Source of the DNA: Eucalyptus grandis | Lineage: Eukaryota; Streptophyta; Magnoliopsida; Myrtales; Myrtaceae | Direction of reading: 5' to 3' | Length of the DNA stretch: 64,000 bases | NCBI RefSeq assembly: GCF_016545825.1 | Contig: NC_052622.1 | Location: 42,555,263-42,619,262 of the forward strand | Shown: piece by piece, positions 36,160 to 48,517 of the stretch | Numbering within the stretch: position 1 is the first letter of the stretch | Layout: every line of letters starts with the position of its first letter | The notes under the pieces: model-generated | The model's database searches: none | Seen by the model: the letters and a program-made list of their open reading frames with translations, nothing else | Told to the model about the DNA's origin: nothing | Program-made: the position numbers and the translations under genes

Positions 36160-36360
36160 AAGACTGACATTGTCTGTTCAAGCTCGCACTATTCTTGCAG
36201 TTAATTGTGTCGAAGCTGCAAAGTTCACAATATGTTTAGATTAAATCTCATTTTAAAGATCTAGCAGACGTGCAATGTGCCATGGAAATCTGATTGAACT
36301 CTGTGGATCTGGAAAGAAGTATTATGCTAGGGTAATTTATGATAAAATGACCTAGTAGAG
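36160..36360 (-). pseudogene. Fragment of bHLH intron 8 and exon 9, inverted
   Basis: The reverse complement contains an acceptor-like TTGCAGCTTCGACACAATTA and the upstream intron words found before exon 9 of the bHLH gene (TCTTTCCAGATC, GATGTCCATGGCA). It is much closer to the copies at 43.2 and 58.4 kb than to the gene itself. It abuts an LTR at 36,361. Confidence 0.6.
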
Positions 36361-38166
36361 TGTAAATTATGTGATTTTTGAAAAGTCAAAAAGTCAAAGG
36401 GATTAAGTAAAAAAAGGAAAAAGAAGAAAAAAGAAGAAAAAATAGAGGTTGAAAAATTCAAGAAAGGAAAAGCCAAAGAGAACAGCGGAACCCTTCAGCT
36501 CTTTTACGAGGCCAAGCACGCACGCATGGAAGAGAGGAAAAGAAAAAGAAGGGAGAGAAGAAGGAAAGGAAGAGAGGGAGAAAATAGTAGTTTTTGCACA
36601 TGCTTGCCTTGGAGGCCTTGCTAAGCCAACTCAAGTGCAACGCTTGATAAATGCTCATGCTCCTTGTTTTTTCAATTGGAGTAATTTACGGATTTGGGAC
36701 TTAAATTCAGAATTTTGGAAATTTTGAGTTTCGAAGTTCGATTCTTGAGTTATTGAGCTTCAGAATTTCATGGAAATGATGGTTCATGGTATTGCGGAGC
36801 CGTAAGGTTTGCTGAGAAATGTTTTAGAGCAATGGTTTCATTAGAGCGAAATTTTAGAATTTTATGTGCGAGTTCCATGTTGTGTTTAAATTTAAATAAT
36901 CGCTTCGAGTAAGTGATTTGTTAGTGTATAGAAGTCATTTTGTTAGTGTTTAGGCGTAATTTATTCATTTCATAGTTAAGGTAGAGTTTCACTTATTTTT
37001 AACCTTGTTCCTTGCTTATTTAATAGGACCGTGAGTTTAATAATTCAAGTAACATTTGTTGTTTCGTCATAAGCATTTCAAGATGAGTGGTATCGTCTGT
37101 TCTTTGAGTTTGTAAACTCATGTTTCGAAAATGAAATGGATTAGTTATGTTATGAGTTAAGAATAGACATATTTCTTGTATAATTTGGATTGAGCATGAT
37201 CTATAATTTGTTTCTTAGATATGGAAATGTTATCTTTGGATTACGGTCTAAAGTGATTGCTTGCAAATGGATTTGCGAAACATTTTGGAAAAAACTCATG
37301 AGAAGTCCTCAACTTTAAATGTGGTTTATAAAAGATTATATATTGATTTGTGAGCTAGTTTACGAAATGGAATCTGAAATATTTTGATAAACATATTGTG
37401 ATATATGAATTTTTGGATTTGAGTTTGTGGGTTGTGAAGAATGTTGTTGTGGATTGGTGTTGATGTTCAGTATTACTGTGAGCTCAATGAAGAGCTTGTG
37501 GGTAAGAATACTAGTTTGGGATCTCCTTGTGGCCTAGCCACTTACAATATCGGTTGAGACCTTGTTAACGGGGAAAGGGGTTGGGGGGTTGGGGGGAGAG
37601 CTTGGTCGCTTTGCCACGGAGCATTATGCATAATCATGGTTGATATTTGAACTTGAGATTGTTATTAGAATAGACTAATGATGTGTGTGTGTTGAGATTG
37701 ATCAATAAACTTGACCACCGTTATTTGTACTGTGATGGTGGATTTATTATGAAAATGTTATGTTAAAGTAATACGTGTGACTCAAATTTAATCTTAGAAT
37801 TTATTGTATTCCAGATATAGTGTAAACAAGTTATGTGCATTTTTAAATGTGTATAATGATTGCTTGATTTGCTTAGAAAAAATATATTACTCACTAGGCT
37901 GTAGTTTTACTCATTCCACTCGTCTTTCATGTTTTTAGTTTCTTGAGTTAGTGGCAAGTAGGGAGAGAGTGCGACTAGTGTGGAATTTTTGTGAGTTGTA
38001 TTTTTGGGTATGGCTTAAAGAAATTATCTAGATAGTTGTTGCTAATTGTTGGGTTGGCTAAGTTCCAAGACGTGCATGTTCTTTTTGGTGGATTATTGAA
38101 TCTTCGATGTTGTAACCAACCCATTGTTTTAGTCTGTTGGTTGTGTTTGAAGCGTGTCCTTTGTGT
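36361..38166 (+). repeat. 2-kb-family LTR, old, lacking its last bases
   Basis: It begins TGTAAATTATG at 36,361. It shares blocks with the solo LTR at 43,408-45,489: a purine-rich start, TTGCTAAGCCAACTC, GGTTGAGACCTTGT, TTACTCACTAGGCTGTAGTT, and TTGTGTTTGAAGCGTGTCCTTTGTG at the end. The usual terminal GGGGTGTGACA is missing. The opposite arm near 58,360-58,390 lacks the insertion altogether (TTCCTAGGAATCTATACTAGG), which marks the junctions. Confidence 0.65.
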
Positions 38167-38364
38167 TCCTAGGAAGATGAATATGTGAAAAGTAAAATGA
38201 GTTGACGGAAAAAGAAGGGTAAGAATGATATTTTTATGAACACGACTATGAAATAGTTCTTGACGGTGACATGGACAATATGAAGAGCATCTCAAATTAT
38301 GTTTTAACTAGGTGGCATTGGAGTCAGTTGGAAGTCTAGATTTCAGAAATGTTTCATGAACTAG
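38167..38364. other. Spacer between LTR and kinase relic
   Basis: Noncoding; matches 58,195-58,375 in inverse orientation. Confidence 0.5.
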
Positions 38365-39993
38365 TTCTTTGCCATTAAATGCATCCATAAAGCTTGCTGC
38401 AAGGCTGAAGAATCTGAGTTTCATGAAGTGCTTGCGTCTGTTGACCTCGCTGAGGCATGAAAATCTGATGAGGCTGAAAGGAATTTTGCTGCTCAAGGGG
38501 CTGGCCAGGTGCTTCTGATATATGATTATGGTCCAAAAAGGGCTCTGCTAAGCTTTTGGCATTTTAAGGTGGGGACAGTGGCACCCTTGAGTTGAGCCAC
38601 AGGAGTTTCGATGCTGAAGGTAATCGCTAAAGGTCAATGCTACCATTTGATGTTTTCCTTTTTGTTTCATCAGAATCGGCTACCTAATGAATCTCAATCC
38701 TTGTCCCAAAATCTTTCTGAGGCTCAACTTCGGTTCCAAGTTCTTCATTTTATCCTTGTGCTACATGATTGATAACTCTTGTTGCCGCTAGCTATTGTCT
38801 ACATTGCCCTTTGTGCATAAAGCTTTTGCTGGAATTTGGAACTTGAATTGAGTTATGGAGTCTACTATAGGATGCTAAAGAGCTATTTGTAACCCTGGTA
38901 GGTTATTGTTGGTGGGGTGCCTGAAGGCACATTCTAAGCACCTCTCCAAGGCAAGGAAGTTGAGTGACGTCTAATGGTATTACAAATGACAAGAAATTTG
39001 AACATTAAGGAAAGAAAAAAAAACCACTTATTTACATTTCCAAAAGGACATTTATTATAGATTAATAAGCGCTTCAAATGCATTGGCTAGCATTTTTAAA
39101 AGCTAGTAAGAAACCTTCAAAACAATACCTCTAGTACCAAAATCTTCTGATGCACCATTAACAGTGCTTTGGACCTAGTGAGCAGTAACCAGTTAGGGGG
39201 TTATGAATTAATAATAGCATTACCAAGTCATTTTTGGGGCACAAATGCGGTCGTCCGGGACCTCTAATTTGAGGAAACCTGCCACTGTTGATTTTGCTGC
39301 ATAATAAATATTGCCTGGTCACTGTCCTGTCATGTAAATATACAGAGTAGTGATCGTGGTGCTCAAATTGCACCATGTGACGTCAAATTTAATTGTCTAT
39401 CTTTCTTTGAATTGGGGATCAACTGATCTTCATCGTCTTCTACTTGCAAGTTGCAGCTTTTGACTTCGAATGATCTCACATCTGGGCAGACAAGGTGCTC
39501 ATAGGCCAGCGATGACAATCCGATGCTCGATGACTCCGGTTTCCACAGGCTCCTCATATAGACGTTGTGTTCTCATTGCTCAAAGCTAGCGCTGCCGTGG
39601 CAAGCTAAAGCCCGAGTAAATGTCCACGAGGCCGGTTTACGGAGAAGAGCGAAGTCTACGCGTTTGGAGCGATCGTTTTCCAAATGCTGTCAGGGAAGCA
39701 GAAAGTAGATCATTCCAAGCGTCTGGCCACTGAATCATGCGGATTTCAGGTTTTCATCAATGCGAATCGCCTCTTGCGCTAACGACTATCTCTATGACAG
39801 GCCATCCATGGAGTCAGTGATTCAAGAGCTACGTAACGGGCAGCAGCTGTCTCTGAATGACAGGCCTTATTTGATACGTGTTCCAAGAGCTGTTTCGACT
39901 GTTGATGGTAAAAGCTGGACTGAAGAAGCCAACTGTGGCCGATGTGGTGACCTACCGGCTTCGACATTTTTCTGTTTTGGTCCTTTGCCATAG
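38365..39993 (+). pseudogene. LRR receptor-like kinase relic (kinase lobes only)
   Basis: Two coding islands survive. At 38,371-38,530 the frame reads AIKCIHKACCKAEESEF, the kinase subdomain II-III segment of a plant LRR-RLK family like AT5G51560. At about 39,510-39,990 broken frames give SGFHRLL, RFTEKSEVYAFGAIVFQMLS, GKQKVDHSKRLATESCGF and YDRPSMESVIQELRNGQQL, equal to subdomains VII-XI of the same family. Frames shift several times and stops occur. The intervening 0.9 kb is noncoding and may be an old intron. There is no LRR or transmembrane part. An inverted sister relic is at 56,400-58,230. Family assignment is from remembered motifs. Confidence 0.65.
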
Positions 39994-40144
39994 GGCTGTG
40001 CTTTCTTGCGTATGTTCAAGTCTGTTACGGACGTATTGCTTTAATTTGCGCTTTACAAGTGCTTTGCGAAAAATTATTTTCGGGAGTAGCTACATTTCGA
40101 TTTTAGATGTTTGATGTTTCTTGTGACGCTCTGCGATTGTGTAG

Positions 40145-40690
40145 GTGTGAAATATGAGCTTATAAATTCCATAAAGAGATAAGCGCCATTCAACCGAGAA
40201 AACATAAACCAAACTAGGAAAATTATCTCAAGCTGACCAACTCAACTTGAAATCCTAACTATTAAACAAAAAGTGATGTCAAAACTCAATAAATAATGAC
40301 CTCAACTAAGAGTCAATTACACAATGCTATTTCTAAGTCAAAACATAAGTTGAGAAAAGATTTCAAGAGCGGCCAATAACTACTAATGCTACAAATGGCC
40401 TTGACAAACTTTCTCATACCATATGTCTTTATTGAACTCCAATTCAAGTGGGTAGGGGACTAGAAAAATTTGAACTCAAGAAGTCTTGGTCTAATACAAT
40501 GAATATTTTATAAGATTCATTCCGACCATTCTAAAAGTTTGAGCCATTAAATAAATACATTATTTGGCACTTAAATCTTTTAACATTTAGCGAGCACTAT
40601 AAATCGCGTTGATTTGACTTGCCGAGATCTCCTAAGCATGCATCCCCTATTTCTTATTTTCTTTCTTCCCTTCTTTCTATGCATTCCCTC
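40145..40690 (-). repeat. Fragment of the 2-kb LTR family, antisense, upstream of a dioxygenase copy
   Basis: On the minus strand it reads CATGCATGCTTAGGAGATC, then CTCGGCAAGTCAAATCAA, then a unit with TTGACTTAGAAATAGC and TTATAAGCTCATATTTC. The same order occurs on the plus strand at 53,180-54,340, where the last unit is tripled. It forms the distal 5' flank of the dioxygenase at 40,866. Confidence 0.6.
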
Positions 40691-40865
40691 TTTTTATATT
40701 CCAAGGACTGGGGCTCCACAGCGACCGCCAGCTTCTTGTCTACGGCGAATCTTACGCCCTCTCTAGCTAATTGTCTTCATACCATTCACATGGTCACGGC
40801 CTCACACTGAGCAGGGCACAAATTCATTCAATCATAATTAAGACATCAGACTTTGTTTCCGCAAG

Positions 40866-42733
40866 ATGAAGCAGACCTTGCCCAGTCATGGACAACTCAT
40901 CACTCCTTGCGACCTGGATTTCGACAGGGTGAAAGAATTGCAGGAATTCGACGAGACCAAGGCTGGAGTCAAAGGCCTCGTGGACTCTGGCGCGACCAAG
41001 GTCCCCAGGATCTTCATCCACCCCCACGAGAATTCGCAGAGTCCGCCATCTGATGCGAACGGGACCAGCCTCCAGATCCCGATCATCGATCTAAGAGGCT
41101 ACCGGGATTCCCGGCGAAAAGATGTCATCAACGGTATCCGCAAAGCATCGGAAGCGTGGGGTTTCTTTCAGATTATCAATCATGGGATTCCGCTCGATGT
41201 GATGGACAACACGTTGGAGGGCGTTAAGAAGTTCCATGAGCAACGAGTGGAAGTGAAGAAAGAGGTGTACTCTAGAGACGGTGCGAAGAGAGTGAGATAC
41301 TTTTGCAGTGGAGACTTGTTTGCGTTAAAAGCAGCGACTTGGAAGGACACCGTCGTGTTTGAATTCCAAGATGGCGACCTAGAACCAGAGGCTGTTCGCC
41401 TATTTGCAGGTATACGTATCACTTTTTAAAGCTAAAATTGGAAGAGCTACGAGTGATGTGAACAATTTTGGCCATTTCCCTTACTAAGGACAGGTCGAGG
41501 TTCAATTTCACATACTGTGTATTTTCAAAAACACAAAACCGTGCAAAGCGGATCATTCAGTGTGATGCTTTTCTATACGGTTCAAAGCTTGGTTTTTGAG
41601 TACCCTATACCAACCTTAGTGATAGTTGTGGAAGAGGAAAGGTGTTTCACAACTCCAATATGCATTTCTTTCTATAAGAAAGAACGAATTCTTTGCTACA
41701 AACCTGGATACTGGAGACTCACACACAGTGCTTTCATGTACTCATTTACAGAGATGCAGTTTTCGAGTACGAGAAACATATTGCAGAGCTGAAGACATCT
41801 TTAGCCGAACTATTATCGGAGGCATTGGGCCTCAGTTCTGATTATCTCAGCGGCACTGAGTGTATGAAATCGGAGACAGTGATAGGCCATTACTACCCAG
41901 CTTGTCCCGAACCAGAATTGACTCTCGGCACAGTTCATCACTCGGACTTATCGTTTCTGACTCTTCTCCTTCAAGACCACCACGGTGGCCTGCAAGTCCT
42001 CCACGAAAGCCACTGGCTTGATGTGGTTCCTGTGAAGGGAGCACTTCTAGCCAACATTGGAGACTTCATGCAGGTAAAGAATGTTCCAAGTTTTTTCTGT
42101 ACCATTTGTTTTCTGGCCTACATGACAAATATGAAATTGTCCTCTAGATATGTCTATCTGGAGTCGCTTTCGATCGCCCTTCATTATATCAACTGCATAA
42201 TGAGTTGAGACAGTATTTTCTGAGTTACCAATGGTAGTATGAAACTCCGCCGATAGCTCAAACATTTGAGAAGAATCATAAGTGAAATAACAGAGCAATC
42301 TTATGAGGAACGACTTCATTTCAACTCTTGATCTTAAACAACCACGTCAAGCGCTAATTAGAGGACGAAACGGAAACACACTAATTTCTATGCCTGGCTC
42401 TTGGCATCCATCTTTACCACAATCTTTTGAAGTCATAACTCCTTTTCTGGCCTAACACAATGGTTGCAGCTTGTTACCAACGGCAAGTTCAAAAGCGTGG
42501 AGCACCGAGTGCTTTCAGGGCAGGTCGGACCGAGGATTTCGGTCGCGTGCTTTCTCGCCCCAAGCAAGACGGGAAAAAACAGACCTCTCGGACCAATAAA
42601 GGAGCTTCTCTCTGAAAACAATCCGCCTATATACAAAGAGACCTCTCTTTCGGAATACGTCGCATGCTTCAGATCCCATGGCCTAAGGGCCACTTCTACA
42701 CTTCCTCATTTTAGGATGAGCGACTCCAAATAG
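40866..42733 (+). pseudogene. Dioxygenase copy 2, one frameshift from intact
   Basis: Three exons (40866-41409, 41752-42073, 42470-42733) with good GT-AG junctions. All motifs are present: [53 protein letters not shown]. Exon 1 is 544 nt, one short of the phase exon 2 needs. The end of exon 1 reads EAVRLFAG where sister copies read EAVPPICR. Comparison with 50.5 kb places a one-base loss plus a substitution at about 41,393-41,397 (GTTCGCC for GTTCCTCC). Spliced normally, the frame meets TGA early in exon 2. Either a recently dead gene or an assembly indel. It is on the opposite strand to the other copies and is the mate of 49,151-51,035 in the inverted duplication. Confidence 0.82.
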
Positions 42734-43170
42734 AGTAGAGCTGTGGAAAATTCCAGAACGAGAGTGTCATGACTTGTTCTATCGTGATATCTGAGTTTGT
42801 GGAAGGACTTTGTAACTACTGGTTTCGGTTTATGCCATAAAATCGCACTCGTCCAAAACAAGTCAGTGTCAAAGTTATTTCTTCTAATGCAAAGTGGAAT
42901 ATCAGAGTCACTATATATTCTTCAATCGATTGGCAATACGTTTTGGTACTTATCATCGTCTCTCAAACTATAGTTACATCTTCAAGCAGATGCGACGCAA
43001 GATTCGTCATAATTAATATCAAATATTGGAAAAAAAAAGTGCACATCTTGCAATTAAAATTGCATAAGTGAATCTCCAACCTCTATTATTTTTTCTCTTT
43101 TTTCTTTTTTCCCTTTTTTTACTAAATCCCTTTGACTTTTTGACTTTTCAAAAATTCCATATTTTACACT
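42734..43170. other. 3' flank of dioxygenase copy 2 and antisense LTR start
   Basis: 42,734-43,070 mirrors 48,820-49,150. At 43,070-43,160 the minus strand carries the first 100 or so bases of the LTR family (TGTAAAATATGGAATTTTTG), at the same target site as the LTR at 36,361 (preceded by GACCTAGTAT). Confidence 0.55.
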
Positions 43171-43507
43171 ATACTAGGTCATCTTATCATAATTACCCTA
43201 GCATAATACTTCTTTCCAGATCCTCAGAGTTCAATTAGATGTTCATGGCACATTGCCCGTCTGCTAAATCTTTAAAATGTGATTTAATCTGAACATATTG
43301 TGAATTTTGCAGCTTCGACACAATTAACCGGATGTACTGGGATCCTCCAGTAATGGACAAGGATCAAGCATAGCAGCGGAGGTGGGCAGCCATCTCAAGG
43401 TCTCGTCTGTAAAATATGGGTTTTGACCCAGTCAAAGAAAAAAAAATGAAAAAGGTAGAAGCTACAGCAAAGAGAGAGGAATCGAGAGTTTTCGGGGGAG
43501 AGGGAAA

Positions 43508-43538
<31 letters not shown>

Positions 43539-45550
43539 GAAGGAAAAAAAGAAAAAAAAAAGGAAACAAAAAAGAAAAGGGAAGAGATAAAAAGGAAGGA
43601 AAGCCCACGTTCGGGCACCAGAAAGAAAAGAAAGAAAAGAAGAAGAAGAAGAAGAAGAGAAAAGGGAAAAAAAAAGGAAAAGGGTTTTGGCACATGCATG
43701 CCAGGAATGCCTCGCCAAGCCGACTCTACTCTATAACGCAGCGACCGGTAAAAGATTAGGCCCCTGGTTCGTCCAATTGAAGTTATTTATGAGTTTAGGG
43801 CTCAAATTCGGAATTGTTGGAAAATCAAGTGACGAAATCCGATTTTAGAGTCGTTGAGCCCCACATAGTTTAGGGTGTTGTGAAGCCATGAGATTTTACG
43901 GATCGTGATTTGAGCTTGTGATTTTGTCCGAAACAAAATTTCAAAGTTTCCCGCGCACAGTGTACGGAACACGTCCAGCAGCTTTGGGGCCGTATTTTGT
44001 CATCTTTCGGCTTGATTTTGGGACGGTGAAGTTGGGATGTTATATGTGTCAAGGGCTCTCTATTGACTATAAATTCGTTTGGATCGGGGTTCGGAGGAGG
44101 AAGTTAAGGCGTGATCAAGTTTTGTGTTTAATCTTCACGTTGTGAATCGCTTAAACAATCGCTTTGGTTATGCAATTTGTTAGTGCGTAGAAGTCATTTT
44201 GTTAGAGTTAAGGCATAATTTAGTCATTTCGTAGTTAAGATAAGGGTTTTATTAGATTATTATTTGATAGGGCCTTGAGTTCGATGATACGAGTATCGTT
44301 TGTCGTTTGGTTGTAGACGACGAGGTGAGTGGTACTATATCTTCTTTGGTTTTGAAAATTCATGTCTTAAAGTATATATGTATATACATTTAATTGAGGA
44401 GAGCATTTTTATGCATAAAAGCTAGATCGAGCAATTGCTACTCTTTGGTTGATTATGAATGTTTGAAAAGCGTATTATACAAAGTAAGTGGAGAAATATA
44501 TATTTATATATATGAAATTGCTTTGCGATTGATTTATGGAAATGTTTATAGTGATTTGAAAAATTGATATGAAATGGATGATGGGTTATGCTGCAAATGT
44601 TATTTGTTTGGTTTAATATATTGATTTCTGAATTGGATTTCGGTATTGGAGAATGGTTATTTATGCTCAATATGACTGTGAACCCAGTGAGAGGTTTTTG
44701 GGGTATGCATATCAGGTTTATGATATCCTTCGGGCCCAGCCATTGGCTTTGTAGGTGGAGACCTTGCCAAGGGGAAAAGCTTGGTCGCCTTGTCACAAGG
44801 CGTTGTGTCGTGACCATGGTGCAATATTGAGCAATAGATTAATCAACGGATGGACCATTGATATGTGATATTTGATGGAGAGATTATTCAATGCACTTGA
44901 CCATTGATACTTGACTTTTGATGGTGATTTAAATGAGTTTTCCATATTAGTATAAAGCTTTAATGATATCAAATAACTCTTATATGATTTGATATGTATT
45001 TTATATATTTAGTTGGCATTATAAGGTTTGGTATTACTTTGTATACATGCATAGTGGTTGTTCGATCTGCTTAGAAGATATGTATTACTCACTGAGCTGT
45101 TGTTGCTCATTCCACTCCCCCTTTAATCTTTTCAAGTTCCTCGGTTAGCGGCGAATAGAGCGAGCGTGCCATCGGTGGGAAACTTTTTGGGGAGTTCTAT
45201 TTTTGGGTATGGTCAAAGGAAATGGTGTACATATTCCTTGCTAGTGGTTGGATTGTCTGAGTTCTAATTGTATATTTTTTTTGGTGGATTATAGAAACTC
45301 GATGTTGCAACCAACTGCTAGTCTATCTGATATGTATATATGATTTGATATATATGTATGAGTTGTTATTAAGTTGTTGGTTGTGTTTGAGGCTGCGTCC
45401 TTCGTGTGGAAGGACGGCCGTGTCATCCCCATTCTTTGTGATTTTGGGGTGTGACATCTTTTGGATTCACAAGAAGAAGGGGCATGACATCGTCAGTCAT
45501 GGTCAACAATCCTAGTAGGAAGGGCCAGCTGCTTGTGGAGGTATGGACAT
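43170..45550 (+). pseudogene. bHLH exon 9 fragment split by a solo LTR
   Basis: 43,200-43,402 holds the intron end and first part of bHLH exon 9 (TTTTGCAGCTTCGACACAAT, GGTGGGCAGCCATCTCAAGG). The rest continues after the LTR at 45,495-45,545 (AGTCATGGTCAACAATCC, AAGGGCCAGCTGCTTGTGGAG|GTATG). It has an in-frame stop (AGCATAGCAGC) and the LTR, so it is dead. Confidence 0.75.
43408..45489 (+). mobile_element. Solo LTR of the 2-kb family with target duplication TCGTC
   Basis: It runs from TGTAAAATATGG to GGGGCATGACA, 2,082 bp, flanked by TCGTC at 43,403-43,407 and 45,490-45,494. It splits a bHLH exon 9 fragment whose reading resumes across the gap, which proves the boundaries. There is no internal retrotransposon sequence, so this is a solo LTR made by LTR-LTR recombination. 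It contains a (GA)n tract at 43,515-43,540. Long minus-strand Phe/Ser ORFs in it are artefacts of purine-rich DNA. Confidence 0.8.
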
Positions 45551-46601
45551 GTTATCATGTCGAGATCCTGTTTAATACCATTTTGTATCTAGATTCGTTA
45601 AATAGTTGAAGTGATGAAGGCAGTTAAACTTCAGTATTAGTTGAGACAATTGTACTTACATTGAATTAGTATTTGTTGGAATTAGTTTTGTTGGTCAGTG
45701 GAGCTGCATGCGTTCTTTATGGTGGACTTTAGAACTTTGTTTTTGTAACCAATTTGCTATTTTATCAGATATGCAGATGAATATAAATTTTGATAACAAG
45801 TTAACATTGCTTTGTGTATGAGGCTGCATCCTTCAGGAATAAGGATATCCGTGCCATTTTTCCTTATACTTGTAAAGTTGGGGCAAGACAAATAACGGAC
45901 AGAGTTTAGTCATCAAATTTCTAGACACTAAAAGGAGAGCTCTCGGGTCAATTGAAACACTCAATTTGGGTATTTTATCGCGAGGGTTAGTGCTTGGGTA
46001 TATTGAGACCGATCCTCAAAGTGTATGATATTTTGTGTGTTGTATCACAGGTGGACTTCATGCAAGTGGATCATAATCGAATTGAACCTGATATGGACTT
46101 ATCGAGAGAAATTTGAATTTGATTCAACAAACTCAAAATAGACACGACTTGATAAATTGTGGCCCCCTTCTTTGTTCCCAAAAGCAACGCTTCATCGTAA
46201 TGAGTTTGGAAAAAAGCAAGACACGTGAGAGGAAAATCGAATACGATGCCATGACACAAGCTAACGGTCCTAAATTGCCATTATAGAGCTCGCCACGTCA
46301 ACTTTGAGAGCTCTAATGGATGAAATTTAAAGAGATGGTGAAACTCGTTACCCATTTAGAACTTATAATAAAGTAGTAGTTACCATCATAGTGAGGTCAA
46401 AGAGATTCAATTGTTTTCACAGCTTGAAGGGCATGAGATCATATTTTGGCTATGTCTTGTTTCAGTCTTATGTCCAATGTGGATCTCTGAATGTTTTTTT
46501 CACTTGTAGTCCTTTTAATATATCTAATGAAAAGATTAAGCCGTCATATTTCATGTGAACACCAACACCTTCAATCAAGCTTTTACACATTTTTGTACTC
46601 T

Positions 46602-48430
46602 CTATTTGGACTCGTTTACTCTGAAATGAGGAAGTACAGATTCACCATTCTCGCCATTGCCACTGGAGAAGCAGTACCTAAGATAGTCTGTGAAAGTGGT
46701 CTCTCTGTACATGGGCGGACTGTTCTCATCGAGAAACTCCTTTATTGGCCCATACGGCTTCGACTTCTGCGTCTCTCCTGGTACGAGGAAGCATGCGACT
46801 GACACCCAGGGGCCGGCCCCCCTGGCAAAGGACCCGGTGCTCTACGCTCTTGAACTTGTCGTTGCTAACAAGCTGCATCAACAAATCAGGCAAAAGGAAT
46901 ATCATTCTTTGACGCGAAGATAACTCGACCTTATTCGAATTGGAAACATATGTGGTAAATGACAAATGTGAATGATCTTTGTGCCTGCATGGAGTCTCCG
47001 ATGTTGGCTAGGATTGCTCCAGGCACTGGGTACACATCAATCCACTGGTTTTGGTGGCGGACTTGGAGGCCACCATGGTGATTTTGGAGGAGAAGAGTGA
47101 GAAATGAGGCATCTGAGTGATTGATTGTGCCTATAGTCAGCTCTGGCTCAGGGCAAGTTGGGTAGTAATGGCCTGCTATTCTCTTGGATTCCATCCATCC
47201 AATGTCACCAAGATAGTCTGAATCAAGCCCCCCTCAGGTAGCAGTTCAGACAGAGATATCTTAAATTTTTCAATGTGTCTTTCGTACTCGAAGACCGGCT
47301 CTCTGGAGAGGAGAAGAAAAAGCATCATCAACGTTTTCTTCCTTTTCTTCTCATTTTAACATAGTACATGGTTGCGGTTCTGGTTTTTCTTTTGTCAAGA
47401 CTTTCACAATGGAAAATCCTTTCTTGACCCACTGAAGATGTGTTCTGGGATTCGGAAACACCTTAATGCTTGTTAAAATAATAGACATTTATTTTGCACG
47501 TGAAATGAAAGATAACAGAGTTAGGTAAATGAAGGAAGTGGGAAGAAATTTGAGCCCTCGCTCGTAGGTGTTCGAATGCGAATGAACAGTCAAACGTCCT
47601 AAAAGTATACGATGAAAGGGTATGACGCAATTCGGACGTTCTTATCTGAACAGTCCTCCAGGAAGACTGAAGGCTTAGCATGTGGGAGTCCAAATACATG
47701 TGGAAATAATAACCCAAGTGTGTACAGAAGGGAAAGTTAAAAATAGATGAAAGAAGTGTGAAGCATCAAAAACGAGATATCTTGCCCTGATACTGCATTG
47801 AATTTATAACGAAAACTGTTCTCTTTCCCTTTCAAAATAACATAGAAAGACGATATAAATAGTGTATCAATCATGATTCGGACGTGCATAGAAGAGGGAC
47901 TGCCTTTGGGTCTAGCACTCCACGCGAGAAATCAAAATACACGGTGTCCTTCCAAGTTGCTGCTTTGGACCTAAACAAGTCTCCATTGCTGTGGTACCTA
48001 AATTTCTTTGCATCATCTCCTGAGTACCACTCTCTCTTCACGCCCTCAGGCTGCTCGTGGAACTGCTTGACAGCTTCCAGCATGCCATCCATCACATCGT
48101 CCGGGATTCCGTGGTTGATCATCTGGAAAAGCCCCACATCTCCGACGCTCTTCAGAGGTCGTTGATCAAGTCTCACGGCCGGGAATCCTGATAGCTCATC
48201 ATGTCAATGACTGGGACCTCGAGGCCGGCGGCAGCCCCATCAGTGTCGGGGGACAAGTCGCGCAGATTCTGGGGTGGGTGTATGAAGAGCCTGGGGACCT
48301 TGGTCACGCCCGAGTCTACAAGGCCTTTGACTCCGTCTTTGGTCTCGTCGAATTCCTTTGCTTCTTTCGCTCCGTCGTAGTGTGGTCCGCTATAGGTAAT
48401 GGGCTCTCCATGACAGGGCAAGGTTTGCAT
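46602..48430 (-). pseudogene. Dioxygenase copy 3, multiply broken
   Basis: Exon equivalents are 48430-47884, 47302-46985 and 46872-46602. It is the direct sister of the intact gene at 32,367-34,215, and comparison shows clear lesions. Exon 1 has two in-frame TGA codons (one from GAA after the Arg-Arg pair, one from TGT) and a one-base loss before the FQMINHGIP motif. Exon 2 has lost four bases in the LLSEALG segment, and its donor is GC instead of GT. Exon 3 has an extra base before the PRVSVACF motif. His and Asp ligand codons remain (TINHSDASF). It is a non-functional duplicate. Confidence 0.88.
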
Positions 48431-48517
48431 CTTTGTAAGGGAAACTTTGAAGCCCATTAAGGCGTTTTGAGTTTTCTTTTTTGGCGAGGCTACATGACCA
48501 TAGATATTCTGCAGAAA

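Larger units (their letters stand above)
36160..43060 (+). repeat. Left arm of a large inverted duplication
   Basis: Reading left to right: inverted bHLH fragment, LTR, kinase relic (+), antisense LTR fragment, dioxygenase copy 2 (+), and its 3' flank. The right arm (48,815-58,470) has the same units in reverse order and strand. Differences are insertions: the LTR at 36,361 is only here. Arm limits are approximate, set where matching words stop. Confidence 0.75.

Noticed and set aside
39158..39557. Minus-strand ORFs near 39.2-39.5 kb
   Set aside because: Antisense to a plus-strand kinase relic whose motifs are recognisable; the minus frames are not.
43364..43736. Phe/Ser-rich minus ORFs and Lys/Glu-rich plus ORF
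   Set aside because: Purine-rich start of the solo LTR, not a gene.
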